This document shows, one piece after another, positions 55,271-64,000 of a stretch of DNA of 64,000 nt. Each line of letters opens with the position of its first letter. Positions within the stretch are counted from its first letter, which is position 1. The notes under the pieces were generated by a model, which was not told the origin of the DNA, ran no database searches, and saw only the letters and a program-made list of their open reading frames with translations. This DNA is from Amborella trichopoda. Lineage: Eukaryota; Streptophyta; Magnoliopsida; Amborellales; Amborellaceae. The stretch is taken from NCBI RefSeq assembly GCF_000471905.2, contig NW_006499905.1, positions 1,146,522 to 1,210,521 on the forward strand, written 5' to 3'. Both the position numbers and the translations under genes were made by a program.

Positions 55271-55515
55271 CTCACCTTTATTATTTTATTTTTTAATATT
55301 TTATGGATGACCAATCGGACTAATCTGAGTTGTTGATCCAATAGTCTGAAACTCATCTTTATTATTCTTTTTTTTTAATATTTTATGGATCACCGATCAG
55401 ACAAATTTGAATTGTTGATCCAATAGTCGGACACTCACCTTTATTATTCTATTTTTTAATATTTTATGGATCAAGTATAGGATTAATCTGAATTGTTGAT
55501 CCAATTGTCTGACGG
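55271..55515. repeat. Three 81-82 bp tandem repeats upstream of the ACRE146-like gene
   Basis: Units start CTCA(C/T)CTTTATTATT at 55271, 55352 and 55434. Each ends GTTGATCCAAT(A/T)GTC(T/G)GA. They lie about 215 bp upstream of the TATA-like box. Confidence 0.93.
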
Positions 55516-55729
55516 AGACATGTAGCGTAGATGATCCACCCACGCAATCTGGATTTTGAAGCACACCCATTCGAAAGATGATTCCCTATCCATATCAGCC
55601 ATTTTTCTAAAACAGTTTTATAAGATGGGACTAAATGGAGATATCAAGAATAGAAGTGCCTATTTAGGAGACAAGGAGGAAAAAAAATCAGGGAATAATT
55701 TAATTGTTTGATGGAGGGTTTGAGAGTGC

Positions 55730-55738
55730 TTTAAATAG
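55730..55738 (+). promoter_or_regulatory. TATA-like box of the ACRE146-like gene
   Basis: TTTAAATAG, followed about 20 bp later by four CAACT repeats (55752-55771) and a GA-rich leader. The position fits a start of transcription near 55760-55775, giving a leader of about 670 nt if unspliced. Confidence 0.5.
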
Positions 55739-56072
55739 CTTTGCCCACCACCAACTCAACTCAACTCAACTCCTGTGCAAGGATTTCAAGCTCTGCAGAC
55801 TGCCCTTTCGCGAATCTTCACGAAACAGCTGCATGTTTTAGAGAGAGAAAAACGACTTAAACGAGTTTTGGAGAGAGACTTTACAGAACTCTTATAGAGA
55901 GAGAGAGAGAGAGAGAGTTTGTTAGTAAGGTTTTCAGAAGCTTTTCCGAGAGAACATTCTCGTGAATTTTCTTGAATTCCCCAAAGCCTTATCTTAGAGA
56001 AAGAAACTCAGTTCGTAGGGTCGAAAACTCCTTCATTCTCTGCGCTTTTTTTTCCTAGAGAGAGAGTAAAGG

Positions 56073-56123
56073 ATGACTGGTAAGTACCATCTCCCACTGT
56101 TTATTTGTAGAGAGAGAAAATGA
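56073..56123 (+). CDS. Upstream ORF 1 (16 codons)
   Basis: MTGKYHLPLFICRERK. Its stop TGA (56121-56123) overlaps the ATG of uORF2 in ATGA. Translation is unproven, and splicing at 56080 would remove it. Confidence 0.35.
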   Translation: MTGKYHLPLFICRERK

Positions 56124-56176
56124 AAGAGACTCTTCCTCTTTTCTTTTCTAGAGGCGAGCCAGTGCAGTGCATCTGA
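56120..56176 (+). CDS. Upstream ORF 2 (18 codons)
   Basis: MKETLPLFFSRGEPVQCI. Overlaps uORF1 by ATGA and uORF3 by TGATG. Confidence 0.35.
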   Translation: MKETLPLFFSRGEPVQCI

Positions 56177-56187
56177 TGCCACCTTGA
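56176..56187 (+). CDS. Upstream ORF 3 (3 codons)
   Basis: MPP then stop, starting on the last base of the uORF2 stop. No other ATG occurs between here and the main start at 56440. Confidence 0.35.
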   Translation: MPP

Positions 56188-56439
56188 CACCTCATTTGTA
56201 GAGAGAGAGAGGGTATAACATTTTTAGAGAGAGAGGGTGTAGTGAAGTTTGGTTTTATTGGGTGCTACTTGCAGTAAACAGTCATCAGAGACCAGTGTAA
56301 AGAGAGAAGACTCGAGTTGGGTAGGCATCACTTAGAGAGAGAAACCAAAACCCAAGTTCATAGAGAGAGGACCCAAAACTAAATTCTAGAGAGAGGGGCC
56401 CAAAACCAAATTCTAGAGAGAGAAAAAGCACAAACCAGA

Positions 56440-57081
56440 ATGGAAGACAGACCACCAGCCATGGCGAAGCGCCTGTGGAAAATAGTCCGCATCGTGCTCT
56501 TCATGCTCCGCAAGGGAGTATCGAAGCCGAAGCTCCTCCTGGACCTCAACCTTATGTTCGAGCGGGGCAAACTCGCCGGGAAGGCCGCCGGAAAAGCCAC
56601 CGGGAAAGCTCTCGGCCACCTCGTCTTCTCCCGCCACCACACCCCCTACTTCACCTGCGGTCCCCACCTCCACCGCCATGTGTCGGTCCCCCTCCCCCGA
56701 GACTACGAGTTCTCGTGCCGGAACACGCCCGCGCCGAAGCGCAAGTCCCACCGCCACGTGTCCTTTCCCTGCATCTACACCCGGGTCTCGGACGATGACG
56801 TGCCGGTCACCGCCCTACAGCTACAGAAGGCACTGGAATTGCTCAACTCCGAATTTCCCGGCAAGGAGACGCCGGGAAATGACTTTTCCGGCGCCCTGAA
56901 ACGGAGCCCGCTCATCGCGCTTACTGCCCCCTTCTCGCCGTTTCCTCTGAGAGTCACGGACTCGCCCTTCCCATTGATGGACGGTGATGACGACTGCCAC
57001 GTGGACAGGGAGGCCGAGGAGTTCATCCGACGGTTCTACGAGGGGCTGCGTACCCAGGCCGGGAAAAGGGACGGGAAGTGA
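56440..57081 (+). CDS. Avr9/Cf-9 rapidly elicited protein 146-like (DUF761) protein
   Basis: A 213-residue single-exon protein. The N-terminus MEDRPPAMAKRLWKIVRIVL-FMLRKGVSK followed by LLLDLNLMFERGKLAGKA matches the plant family first described as rapidly induced on Avr9/Cf-9 recognition (ACRE146). PRDYEFSCRNTPAP (about 86-99) is the family's central motif. VDREAEEFIRRFYEGLRTQ (about 188-206) is the C-terminal DUF761 motif. Basic patches lie at 21-60 and 100-105. The molecular function of the family is not established; the defence association is known for the founding tobacco/tomato gene and only inferred here. The first Met fits family N-termini better than the Met at residue 8. The coding region is strikingly GC-rich against its AT-rich surroundings, and alternative frames are open only because of that. 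The leader carries uORFs and GA repeats. Confidence 0.92.
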   Translation: MEDRPPAMAKRLWKIVRIVLFMLRKGVSKPKLLLDLNLMFERGKLAGKAAGKATGKALGHLVFSRHHTPYFTCGPHLHRHVSVPLPRDYEFSCRNTPAPKRKSHRHVSFPCIYTRVSDDDVPVTALQLQKALELLNSEFPGKETPGNDFSGALKRSPLIALTAPFSPFPLRVTDSPFPLMDGDDDCHVDREAEEFIRRFYEGLRTQAGKRDGK

Positions 57082-58640
57082 GATTCCGGGGGTCTGGGTC
57101 AGTTTCCCGGCCAGAATAACGCCCCGAACTTGGTTTTCCGGCGAGGTGATGGCCGCCGTGAAGCGGTTAAGGGTTTGATCATTTTGGCCGAAAAGAAAAC
57201 GAAATGTTGCACGTTGGGGTTTGTACTTTTCTGATTGTTTCGAGTTTTCGGCAATGTTACAGCTTTATGAATGACCATGTCTCTCTATTTTATTTTGTCA
57301 TTTTTTTTCTTTTTCTTGCAAGTCCCTGGCCGGAAAATTGATGTATAGCTTAGTTTTTTTTTTTCCCCTCGTATTGTTATTATTTTAGGTTTTTAGTTTT
57401 TTTTTTTTTTTTGTTAATAATATTGAGAATCTTAGATCGGTTGATTTGGATTTGAGGGTGTTGCTGTCCTTTTTTTTTCTTTTTTTCTTGTTCTCTTTTT
57501 TAAATTTTTAGCTTTATGCTGTTGGTTTTGTTAGCTTTTTGTGTGATAGTAAGCAAGTGGTTCAGGTTCTTACCTTTTTGCTTTTCTTTTTCTTTTTATT
57601 TTTCTCACTTTTCTTTCTCCCACTTTTGTTTGAATAAAATATAGAAGTTAGGTTTAAGTCTAGAAGTTGGGTTATAATTTCTTTTCCAAAAAAATTGTTA
57701 TACTTATTTTGAGATCCTTGGATTGATGTTTGAGTTCTCCCACTTATTGCATGACAAGACAAAAAAAATGATTAGTTTTTAGTGTCTTTTTTTTTTTGTA
57801 ATTTTGCTAAAAATATCATGGAATTTTGGGCTTTGTCTGTTGGTTCCTTTTTTGTTTCTCTATTTTTTTTTGGCTTTTCTCCATCTTATTGCCATGGAGA
57901 ATCTTCATTTTGTTTTGTAGCCAGATGGGAACATGTAATCTTACTTTAGAAAGACATGTAAAAATGTAAATAGTATAATATAGTATCAAAACTTATAAGA
58001 AAGGCCTCTAGGTATTGTAAATAAAAGAAAATATGAAAATTTATAAGAAATTATCATCGTCATAGTTTTTTTTCAATTAATTATGGTCGGCTACATGAAT
58101 TAAGCCGTCATTATGCGGTCATACTTTCAATGAATTTATAAGTGCTCAAATCTCAAAATCTTAAAATTTCTAGACAAAGTAAGTTGCTCTAATAGAAGTT
58201 GGCCATCCAATCAAATTATTTATAAATATGGATATTTGCTTATATTTTTACGGATTGTAGTAAAAAAAGATACGGTATTCTCATATTTACTTAAGAAGTT
58301 AGGCATGATCAAATCTCTATTTTTAATTTTTTTTTATTCTAGGATATTCATCAAAATGCATATTTGTGATTAACTAGTTAACACTTTACCCACTTAATTT
58401 AAAAAATCCCATCAAAATATATATGATTATAAGTTAGATTAGTTGAAGGGTTAAGGCTAAAATAGTTGAGTATGTTATTGGCTTCCCTAAACTCTATCAC
58501 TTTCTAAAATTACACTCTCTCTAACTCTTAACACATTCTAAAATTACACTCTCTCTAACCTAACGCTTTCTAAAATTACACTCTCACTAAAACGCATTAA
58601 TGTTAAACATAGTTTAGAAAGTACAACTCGAAGCGAGTAG
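57082..58640. other. 3' flank of the ACRE146-like gene and intergenic DNA
   Basis: The first few hundred bases after the stop should hold the 3' UTR (GC-rich to about 57175, then T-rich). Later, CTCTCTCTAAC / TTTCTAAAATTACACTCTC recurs three times at 58500-58590. No other gene. Confidence 0.5.
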
Positions 58641-58647
58641 TTAGTCA

Positions 58648-59448
58648 TGTTGTGCACGGAAGTTTTAAATCAGATGGGTTAATATTTGACAAATAAAGTA
58701 TGAGAAATAAAACATGAAATACATATCACATAAACACAAATATTTACGCGGTTCACTCTAAAAGGGCTACATTCACAGGCATAACAAACTTAAATCCACT
58801 ATACCAATTAAAGTTACACTAAAGATTTTGGAACATAGAGGTATTTCTTCAAACCTCAACAAAAATTCAAGTCGAGCAAACCCTTTTAAACAATTTTCAA
58901 TTCATTCTCTGTACGTCTGACAACTATTACCGACAACACCAAATAGAGACGCAACAGCAACGAGAAACCGACATTCTTTCTAACTAAAAAAGGAAACAAC
59001 TCAAAATCTCCATGGAACTGCTTCTCTACAATAAACAAATCTCTCAATCTTTAGGAGTTAACAAGATGCATCATCAATGTTTCTCTTCATAGGAAGCTCT
59101 CTTTTCTCTAAGAAGAAACCTTGCATTTTATGCACAGGAGACCCCACATCCCCCTCTCTCTCTAAAGGAAACCACATTTCCCATATACAGCACACAAATT
59201 CTCTACACTATCATCTCATATATATAAAGTTAGGAATCTACACTAAATAGAAAACTTCCCGTAGATATACATATATCTCAAAAGACTAAAAGATATATTC
59301 AAGAGTCCTAATTCTTTTTGGATTTATATTTAATCTCAATATCACATAACAAGAAAATATTTCAATCCCACATAATATGGGAATATTTCAATCTCATATA
59401 ATATGGAATATCTTATGTGGGTGATTTTGAATAACACAAAATCTAACA
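58648..59448 (-). repeat. 3' LTR
   Basis: About 801 bp. Pairs with 59651-60473; shared phrases include GGTTCACTC.AAAAGGG.TACA and CCATGGAACTGCTTCTCTAC. Confidence 0.88.
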
Positions 59449-59650
59449 ATCTCTATCTTGATATCAAAATCACCTGCTCATTATGCTAACATTATTGGAT
59501 AGCTTCATAAATTCTTCATCTTTTGCCAAACAAATTCCATCATCAATATTGTTGAAAAATAATATTTGTCATCAAATTTTCTACCTCGAACTTTGCATTC
59601 GAAACCTTTACCGCCATACTGATAACCCCAAACCTGGCTCTGATACCACT

Positions 59651-60473
59651 TATTGTGCACAAAAACTCTAAACCCGATGGTTAATATTTGGCAAATAAAA
59701 TATGAGAAATAAAATACGAAGAACACAAATACTTATGTGGTTCACTCCAAAAGGGTTACATCTATAGGCATGGCAAACTAAAATCCATTATACCAATTAA
59801 AGTTACATCAAAGATTTGGAAGATGGAGTTATCTCTCTAAACCTCGATAAAAACTCAAGTCGAGCAAACCCTTTTAAACAATTTTCACTTCATTCTCTTT
59901 ACTTCTGGCAACCATTACCGGCAATACCAAATAAAGATGCGAGAGCAACGAGAAACCGACATTCTCTCTAACTAAAAGGGGAAACAATTCAAAATCTCCA
60001 TGGAACTGCTTCTCTACAATAAACAAGTCTCTCAATCTTCAGGAGTCGACAAGAGGCATCATCAATGTTTTTCTTCATAGGAAGTTATCTTCTCTCTAAG
60101 ATGAAACCTTGCATCTTATGCACAGGAAGCCCTGCCTCCCTATCTTTCTAAAGGAAACCACATTTCCTATATGATCAAAATAGGACACACAAATTCTCTG
60201 CACTTTCATCTTATATATATAAGGTTATGAATCCACACTAAATAGAAAACTTCTTATAAATCTTACATATATCTCAAAAGACTAAACGATATATCCAAGA
60301 GTCCTAATCCTTTTTGGATTTATATTTCTTTTAAGAAACTTATCAATATCAATCTTAATCTCACATAATAAAGAAATATAATATCTTAATCTTACATAAT
60401 ATGGGAATATCTTAATCCCACATAATATGGAATTTCCTTATGTGGGTGATTTTGGATAGCATCAAATCCAACA
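59651..60473 (-). repeat. 5' LTR
   Basis: About 823 bp, next to the primer-binding site at about 59636-59650. Confidence 0.88.
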
Positions 60474-60479
60474 GGTCTT

Positions 60480-60774
60480 GCTCCGAGCCGATTGCTAGGG
60501 CCGAGTCTGAGTAACTTGACTAATTAGTTCTAAGAACGGTAGCAGCAAAAAAAAGTTAAAAAACTTATAAAAAATAAATTCAAATCTTTGTCAAAATGAT
60601 AGAAAACATAAAAATACACATCTCAAATAAATTCCCAATTCATTAAAAAAATATTGATTTTTTAAAATATCCTCGAGTTGGATACCTAACACAGGACAAC
60701 TCAGGCTTGGCAAAGGCCAGAACCCGAGTAACTCGTCTAAGTAGAACTACTTAGCCGATTTTGCGAACACTGAT
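60480..60774 (-). mobile_element. hAT-like non-autonomous element, family H copy
   Basis: In reverse complement it starts CAGTGTTCGCAAAATCGGC, contains TGTTTTCTATCATTTTGACA shared with 17.6 kb and 61.9 kb, and ends with GACTCGGCCCTAGCAATCGG. The left plus-strand end directly abuts the LTR element. Confidence 0.68.
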
Positions 60775-60859
60775 TAAACGCATTTTTTATCATTTGTTAC
60801 GAGAAAACAAAGTAATTGCTTGGACAGGTAATGCGAAATACTTATGCAATGCAGTACAC

Positions 60860-61165
60860 ATCATAGTTATCAAGATTGGACCGAATGGTAGTCCAATCAA
60901 TCAAACGGCATACCGATGCCTTGACTAGTCATGTTTGACGTGAAAATTGTGTTTGATAAAAAACTGCTCCAAACTAATGTTTGACTAGTTTTGGCCGATC
61001 AAACCAATTAGTTTTAATCGATTCGACTATCTAAATGAAATTAAGTAAATTTATTATATATTTTATATATTAAATTATTGTATCTATTTTTTTTCTTTTT
61101 TTAAAATCGAAACTAACTGGTTTAACTAATGGTTAGACCGGTGACCAATCCGAATAAGTTTGTTT
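60860..61165. mobile_element. hAT-like element, degraded
   Basis: Left TATCAAGATTGGACCGAATG and right TTAGACCGGTGACCAATCCG, with CGATTCGACTA inside; an inverted-like arrangement of ACCG words. Confidence 0.45.
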
Positions 61166-61199
61166 GCAAATTTGGCCTCTTCTTTTGGCCCGATCCATC

Positions 61200-61560
61200 A
61201 AAGACTTTTTCTTTCCATAAATTACATGTTGTTAAGACTTAAAGAGTATGGTTGCCGAATCAGAAAATAACACTGCCAAATTCAAGTGAGTAATCGCAGT
61301 AACGGACCCGCCAAATTCAAGGAGGTTAAACTTGGAGTGTGAAGGTCCACACTTGAGGCAGCCTAGGACGACGGTGAAATGCAAGGAAAAGGAAAAATAT
61401 AGAATAAGATTATTCATCTTTGGAACAAAGAAATCACAATTACTAGTTGCAGCTAATTTAAAATTGAACAATTGTGGCACTCACAAAGCACAAAGTTATA
61501 AAGAAAATTGATCAGTCTTTGGCTTTAGGATTTGACATATGATGATTTAGAGTGATCGTG
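61200..61560. other. Intergenic DNA with a family B scrap
   Basis: GGAACAAAGAAATCACAATT at 61418 resembles a family B end; nothing else seen. Confidence 0.35.
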
Positions 61561-61563
61561 ATC

Positions 61564-62068
61564 AGTGTAGGAAAAATTGAATCAGAACGGTTAATCGAGG
61601 GCTCAAAGCGATTCAATCGGTCTAACTGGTAAACCAACTGGTTCAACTGACCTAACCGGCAGGTCCCCGTAGTAAAAAAAGTGTTTCAAAAGTAAAATAA
61701 TACAAAAATATATATAATAAAATATGAAAAATATACTTAAAAGCATGATTAAATAAAGTACATCCAAATAAAATTGAAAATTAATGAAAAAATAGATTTT
61801 AAAGAAAGGTGGGAATTTGTGCTTTTTTAAAATTTCAAAAAGGTGGGAATTGTAAAAATAAGTATTAATGGGCAAAACAATTTCCAATCTTTGTCGAAAT
61901 GATGAAAAACACTAAAAGAAATACATTACAAACAAAATCTCTTATTTTTTGGGATTTTATATAATTTTTTTAAATACCCAGCCTGTTCATTAAAACCGGC
62001 CGAAATCGGAACCGGCCTTTTCTGATCAAACTAAGCGGTTAGAATTTGAACTACCCAATTTTTCCTAT
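61564..62068 (-). mobile_element. hAT-like non-autonomous element, family H copy
   Basis: Ends CAGTGTAGGAAAAATTG (left) and CACAATAGGAAAAATTGG (complement of right). Internal CAATCTTTGTCGAAATGATG is the family H core in reverse. CGGTCTAACTGG and ACCGGCCGAAATCGG are subterminal. Confidence 0.75.
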
Positions 62069-62079
62069 TGTGACCTCTT

Positions 62080-62410
62080 TGTACCAAAGAAAAATATTCT
62101 TAATAGTATATGATCCCAAAGAAATATTGTTCTCATGTTTCGAGGTAATTTTAATGGGGCTTTCTCAAAATAATATTTGCCTCCCAACAAGACCAATTTC
62201 GATTTATACTAAGGAACTCCAATAAATTTGTCCTTGGTCTCATACTCATTAAATGCACACAAATAAAAAGAACCCAAACGACCATGGCTCTACCATCTCT
62301 TTTAGGAACAAGTACAAAAAACAAAAATGAGAGAATGAGAATCGCTAATCCTAATGGGAAGAAAGCAAAAAATTCTAGAGAGAATTGTTATTAACATGTT
62401 CCTTATATGA
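62080..62410. other. Intergenic DNA
   Basis: No feature recognised. Confidence 0.45.
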
Positions 62411-62416
62411 GAGGTT

Positions 62417-62488
62417 CGCTTAACTGCCCTTCTAAAGAGTGTAGGTGACTGTCGCTTAACTGCCCTTCTAAAGAGTGTAGGTCACTGT
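62417..62488. repeat. 36-bp tandem duplication
   Basis: Two units of CGCTTAACTGCCCTTCTAAA-GAGTGTAGGT(G/C)ACTGT at 62417 and 62453, nearly identical, hence fairly recent. Confidence 0.9.
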
Positions 62489-62511
62489 CCATTGTGACCA
62501 TCCATGTAGGG

Positions 62512-62640
62512 TTGGCAATGGGCCGATCGGCCCTGTCCCCCGTCTTGAAAGATTGGGGTAGGGCTATGACAAGGCCGAGTCTAGGGTAGGGCTACGACAG
62601 GACCGGTCCCGGCTGGGCTACCCCGTCATAACTCTATTTC
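62512..62640. mobile_element. hAT-like end fragment (GGGTTGGCAATGGG)
   Basis: GTAGGGTTGGCAATGGGCCG at the left, then GGGTAGGGCTA(T/C)GACA repeated twice and GGACCGGTCCCGGC. No partner end is recognised. Confidence 0.5.
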
Positions 62641-62684
62641 CGTGAAAATTTTATTTGTCATAAATTAAAATTAAGAAAAGTATA

Positions 62685-62930
62685 CAAGTAGACCAATTAC
62701 CTTTTCTATAAGGTGGTCATAATTAATCTTATCTATTGGATGTGAATTTGGGTGGCTATATTTATTCTAATGACCGAGCTCAATATTCAAAACAAATTTT
62801 TTCAAACTTTATGGCACATCCAAGCTATCAAATTTCACATCGGATGGTTATAAGTAATTGTGCCCATTGTAAAATAGGTAAATGATCCCATTGTATACAT
62901 TTCCTTAGAACTATAAAAAAGTACTTCATA
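62685..62930 (+). mobile_element. MITE family B, full-length copy
   Basis: TAAGGTGGTCATAATTAATC at left, TTGGATGTGAATTTGGGTGG within, TTCACATCGGATGGTTATAA and AATTGTGCCCATTGTA at right: imperfect inverted ends. Confidence 0.68.
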
Positions 62931-62934
62931 TAAA

Positions 62935-63870
62935 TTGAACCTTTTACCATAAATTTTGATATGAGGGCCTAGAACCCCACCCCCTCCTTACTCTGGATAC
63001 AAAAAAATTAATTTAGAAGCAAAACTAAAGTATTTTTTTATCACAACAATACTAACACATTTGCACCCCACCGATCCTTCTCCATCTTCAAATCACAAGG
63101 AACACAAAGTACATCGGTAACATACCTAAATTAAGAAATTAGTGTTGCATCTTACTCCTCTTTAAAATTGTGAAAAAGTACACTAGTGACATACCTAAAT
63201 TAATAAGTTACTTGGCGAAAAAACAAACAAGACATATCCTAAATTGAGAAGTTAGTTATGTCTGACAAGGAACGGAGGGAATCTATCAAAAATAATACAG
63301 GATATGGAAGGTTTTATCTTTGAGAAGGAAAAGTGCTCCAAAAACTGATTAAATTGAGGCCAGAGATGCATGTATACCCAAGACATGTCATTGTATCTAA
63401 AACTTGGATGCTTGAATAGCAACAAAATGTTAATATCAAAATTGATCATTCAGACACGAAATATCTCTGTAGCTTGAAAAGGATAGGTGGAATTCTAGGT
63501 CACTTTGAATACTTCAGCAATGAGATTTCAATAAAAAATATTAAGAAAAGGTGTCAAGGTTTTTTTAAAGTATATGATTGTGTCGCATCCTTATTGTGTT
63601 GAATATGAGAACATCCATAAACATGTGTGTCCATGTTACATAGATAAGGGAGATAAAAGGCTATAAATCATGAAAACCAAGTTAATTGACCTAGTTGTAC
63701 TCATGCCCCCTTCCATAGAAAACACAAGAAAAGGAAAGTAAACTTAGGATGGGTTGAAGATAGATAATTTTTATTTTTGAAGAGATTGAGGATAGAAGCA
63801 TGCAAGCATAAAATCAAATATATGGATTAAATAATCAATTCAATAGGAATTATTGTAACTTATTAAAATT
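62935..63870. other. Intergenic DNA
   Basis: A phrase AGT(A/G)ACATACCTAAATTAA.AA recurs at 63115 and 63188. No gene; the broken minus-strand frames at 63250-63700 resemble nothing I can name. Confidence 0.4.
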
Positions 63871-63874
63871 AGGA

Positions 63875-64000
63875 AAATTACACAATGAGAATATTTATCT
63901 TCGGTCTAAGATGGTTACAATTAATGTTGACCATTAGATGTGAAATTAGGTGGCTGTATTTATTCTATTGACCAAGCACAAAGTTCAAAAGAAATTTTCT
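63875..64000 (+). mobile_element. MITE family B copy, cut by window end
   Basis: TAAGATGGTTACAATTAATG, ACCATTAGATGTGAAATTAG and GGTGGCTGTATTTATTCTAT, nearly as in 62685-62780. Confidence 0.65.

Larger units (their letters stand above)
55770..56439 (+). promoter_or_regulatory. Long GA-rich 5' leader
   Basis: At least twelve TAGAGAGAG/AGAGAGAG blocks are spread through 55835-56430, the last ones in a near-tandem CCCAAAAC(C/T)AAATTCTAGA-GAGAG pattern. GA tracts can be sites for plant GAGA-binding (BBR/BPC) factors; that role here is inferred. A splice-donor-like CTG before GTAAGTAC at 56080 could remove part of the leader, with several candidate AG acceptors downstream. Confidence 0.55.
58648..60473 (-). 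mobile_element. LTR retrotransposon remnant with nearly no interior
   Basis: Two direct repeats of about 801 bp (58648-59448) and 823 bp (59651-60473) are separated by only about 200 bp. Read on the minus strand, each begins TGTT(G/A)GATTT and ends near GTGCACAA, with a (C/T)A terminus. A clear initiator-Met tRNA primer site (TGGTATCAGAGCC on minus) abuts the right-hand repeat, which is therefore the 5' LTR. No gag or pol is present. The two LTRs differ clearly in substitutions and indels, so the insertion is old. The flanking 5-mers do not match. Confidence 0.88.

Noticed and set aside
56379-57178. Six other open frames overlapping the ACRE146-like coding region
   Set aside because: They are shadows of a GC-rich true frame; only the 213-residue frame shows family motifs.
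1-64000. tRNA, rRNA, CRISPR, operon or organelle-derived segments
   Set aside because: None seen on reading. No complete tRNA box pair in a foldable context, no rRNA-like conserved blocks, no spaced identical repeats, no plastid or mitochondrial genes.

Overview
This looks like about 64 kb of nuclear DNA from a flowering plant draft assembly. The sequence is AT-rich and gene-poor, has three N gaps, and is dense in old, decayed transposons: plant-type LINE fragments, hAT-like and Mutator-like MITEs, and small LTR elements. Two intact plant genes are visible. The species cannot be proved from the sequence. The decayed transposon landscape and a pyrosequencing-like artefact at one gap would fit an early 454-based assembly such as Amborella, but that is a guess.

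Two genes look intact. The first (minus strand, 10736-12313) encodes a 525-residue single-pass membrane protein with a long acidic, low-complexity region; its 5' UTR appears to be split by an intron. The second (plus strand, 56440-57081) encodes a 213-residue protein of the Avr9/Cf-9 rapidly elicited protein 146 type, with a C-terminal DUF761 motif. It has a TATA-like box, a GA-rich leader and three chained upstream ORFs. Two further host-gene remnants are broken: a RING-H2 finger pseudogene (19074-19590, minus) and an F-box gene start captured inside a Mutator-like transposon (6713-8740).

Region by region: 1-1.4 kb is LINE reverse transcriptase; 2.6-3.2 kb a 5'-truncated LINE with a 14-bp target duplication; 3.4-3.8 kb a GGT-rich array; 4-6.2 kb MITEs, one nested in a hAT-like element; 6.7-8.7 kb a Pack-MULE with a perfect 9-bp target duplication; 10.7-15 kb the membrane-protein gene; 15-32 kb MITEs, a 1.36-kb foldback element, the RING pseudogene and LINE fragments; 32.9-34.8 kb CT-rich leader-like DNA and an assembly-gap artefact; 36.9-37.7 kb a small LTR element; 38-51 kb MITEs, a minisatellite with higher-order structure and a palindromic element; 51.3-53.0 kb a hAT element carrying two minisatellites; 53.5-57.2 kb the ACRE146-like gene and its flank; 58.6-60.5 kb an LTR pair with almost no interior; 60.5-64 kb more hAT and MITE copies.

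The genes show no functional link to one another; there are no operons, CRISPR arrays or clear tRNA/rRNA genes. The notable biology is mobile: gene capture by a MULE, nested MITE insertions with readable target duplications, and satellite arrays born inside transposons. All homology statements come from reading the translations, not from database searches.
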